From positions 683,233-747,232 of the forward strand of contig QKWP01000001.1 of the NCBI GenBank assembly GCA_003550325.1: a DNA stretch of 64,000 nucleotides, written 5' to 3'. This DNA comes from Gigaspora rosea. Its lineage: Eukaryota; Glomeromycota; Glomeromycetes; Diversisporales; Gigasporaceae. How positions within the stretch are numbered: the stretch's first letter is position 1; each line of letters begins with the position of its first letter. A program made the position numbers and the translations under genes. Shown here piece by piece: positions 63,831 through 64,000 of this stretch. The notes under the pieces were generated by a model. That model ran no database searches and was not told the DNA's origin. It was given only the letters and a program-made list of their open reading frames with translations.

Positions 63831-64000
63831 CGACAAGAACGAAAAATAATTAGAAATAAATAAATGCCTTCGTTTGAACGAAAATGGAATCTTGCCAAGG
63901 AATTGGAATCGAAATTTAGTTTAATTTTTTAAAAATGAATTTTTCATCTTCGACAAGAGCCGAAAAATAATTAAGAACGAATAAATGCCTTCGTTTTGAC

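Larger units (their letters stand above)
54151..64000. repeat. Tandem duplication, copy 2 (runs off the right edge)
   Basis: Matches 43039-~51640 up to ~62640, then differs by an expanded tandem array. The S41 gene and its surroundings are visibly more diverged than the distal noncoding part. Confidence 0.8.

Overview
The window looks like AT-rich nuclear DNA of a Glomeromycotina-type arbuscular mycorrhizal fungus (Rhizophagus-like). The grounds are very AT-rich sequence, GT-AG introns in a secreted S41-peptidase gene, remnants of an HxDLHSGNIL-type protein kinase (that kinase style is greatly expanded in these fungi), and TTAGGG-like tracts. The identification is inference.

Positions 1-42.6 kb hold two diverged members of one giant mobile-element family, head to head. 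Element A (1-23294, genes on the minus strand) has ~768-bp terminal inverted repeats. Element B (23295-~42640, genes on the plus strand) seems to be interrupted in its 5' leader by A, so its own 5' end would lie left of the window. Shared gene order, 5' to 3': a cluster of short, often overlapping ORFs for single-pass membrane proteins (one Ser/Thr-rich, with a YFQD.NVI motif before the helix); small charged proteins; a Gag-like protein (two CCHC knuckles in B); a retropepsin-like domain with D-K-G or D-E-G instead of D-T/S-G; an endonuclease IV-like TIM-barrel domain; a low-complexity linker; a Ty3/gypsy-type reverse transcriptase and RNase H; an IS1595/ISXO2-type DDE transposase where a retroviral integrase would be expected; zinc-knuckle and Cys-rich coiled-coil proteins; small proteins; and a terminal Nudix gene. 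In A the Nudix domain is fused to a deoxynucleoside-kinase-like domain. B also has a Zn2Cys6-like protein and an array of small paralogues.

Many reading frames are broken by UGA at positions where the other copy or the protein family has Trp. In the transposase this is reciprocal between A and B. Together with ATG-less ORFs and TAATG-type overlaps, this raises the possibility of UGA=Trp decoding and non-nuclear-style expression. G-to-A decay is the competing explanation: in-frame TAA/TAG codons, homopolymer frameshifts and lost catalytic residues also occur.

From 42.65 kb on the sequence is ordinary repeat-rich host DNA: a 185-bp MITE-like unit, then a tandem duplication of ~11.1 kb (43039-54150, and 54151 into the right edge). 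Each unit has a minus-strand, five-exon secreted S41-peptidase-like gene (both copies broken, by different lesions), an A/T-rich minisatellite, a TGACG-rich mini-element, a protein-kinase relic and a gene fragment that recurs a third time. The right end is a ~100-bp-unit tandem array. No rRNA, tRNA or CRISPR was recognised.
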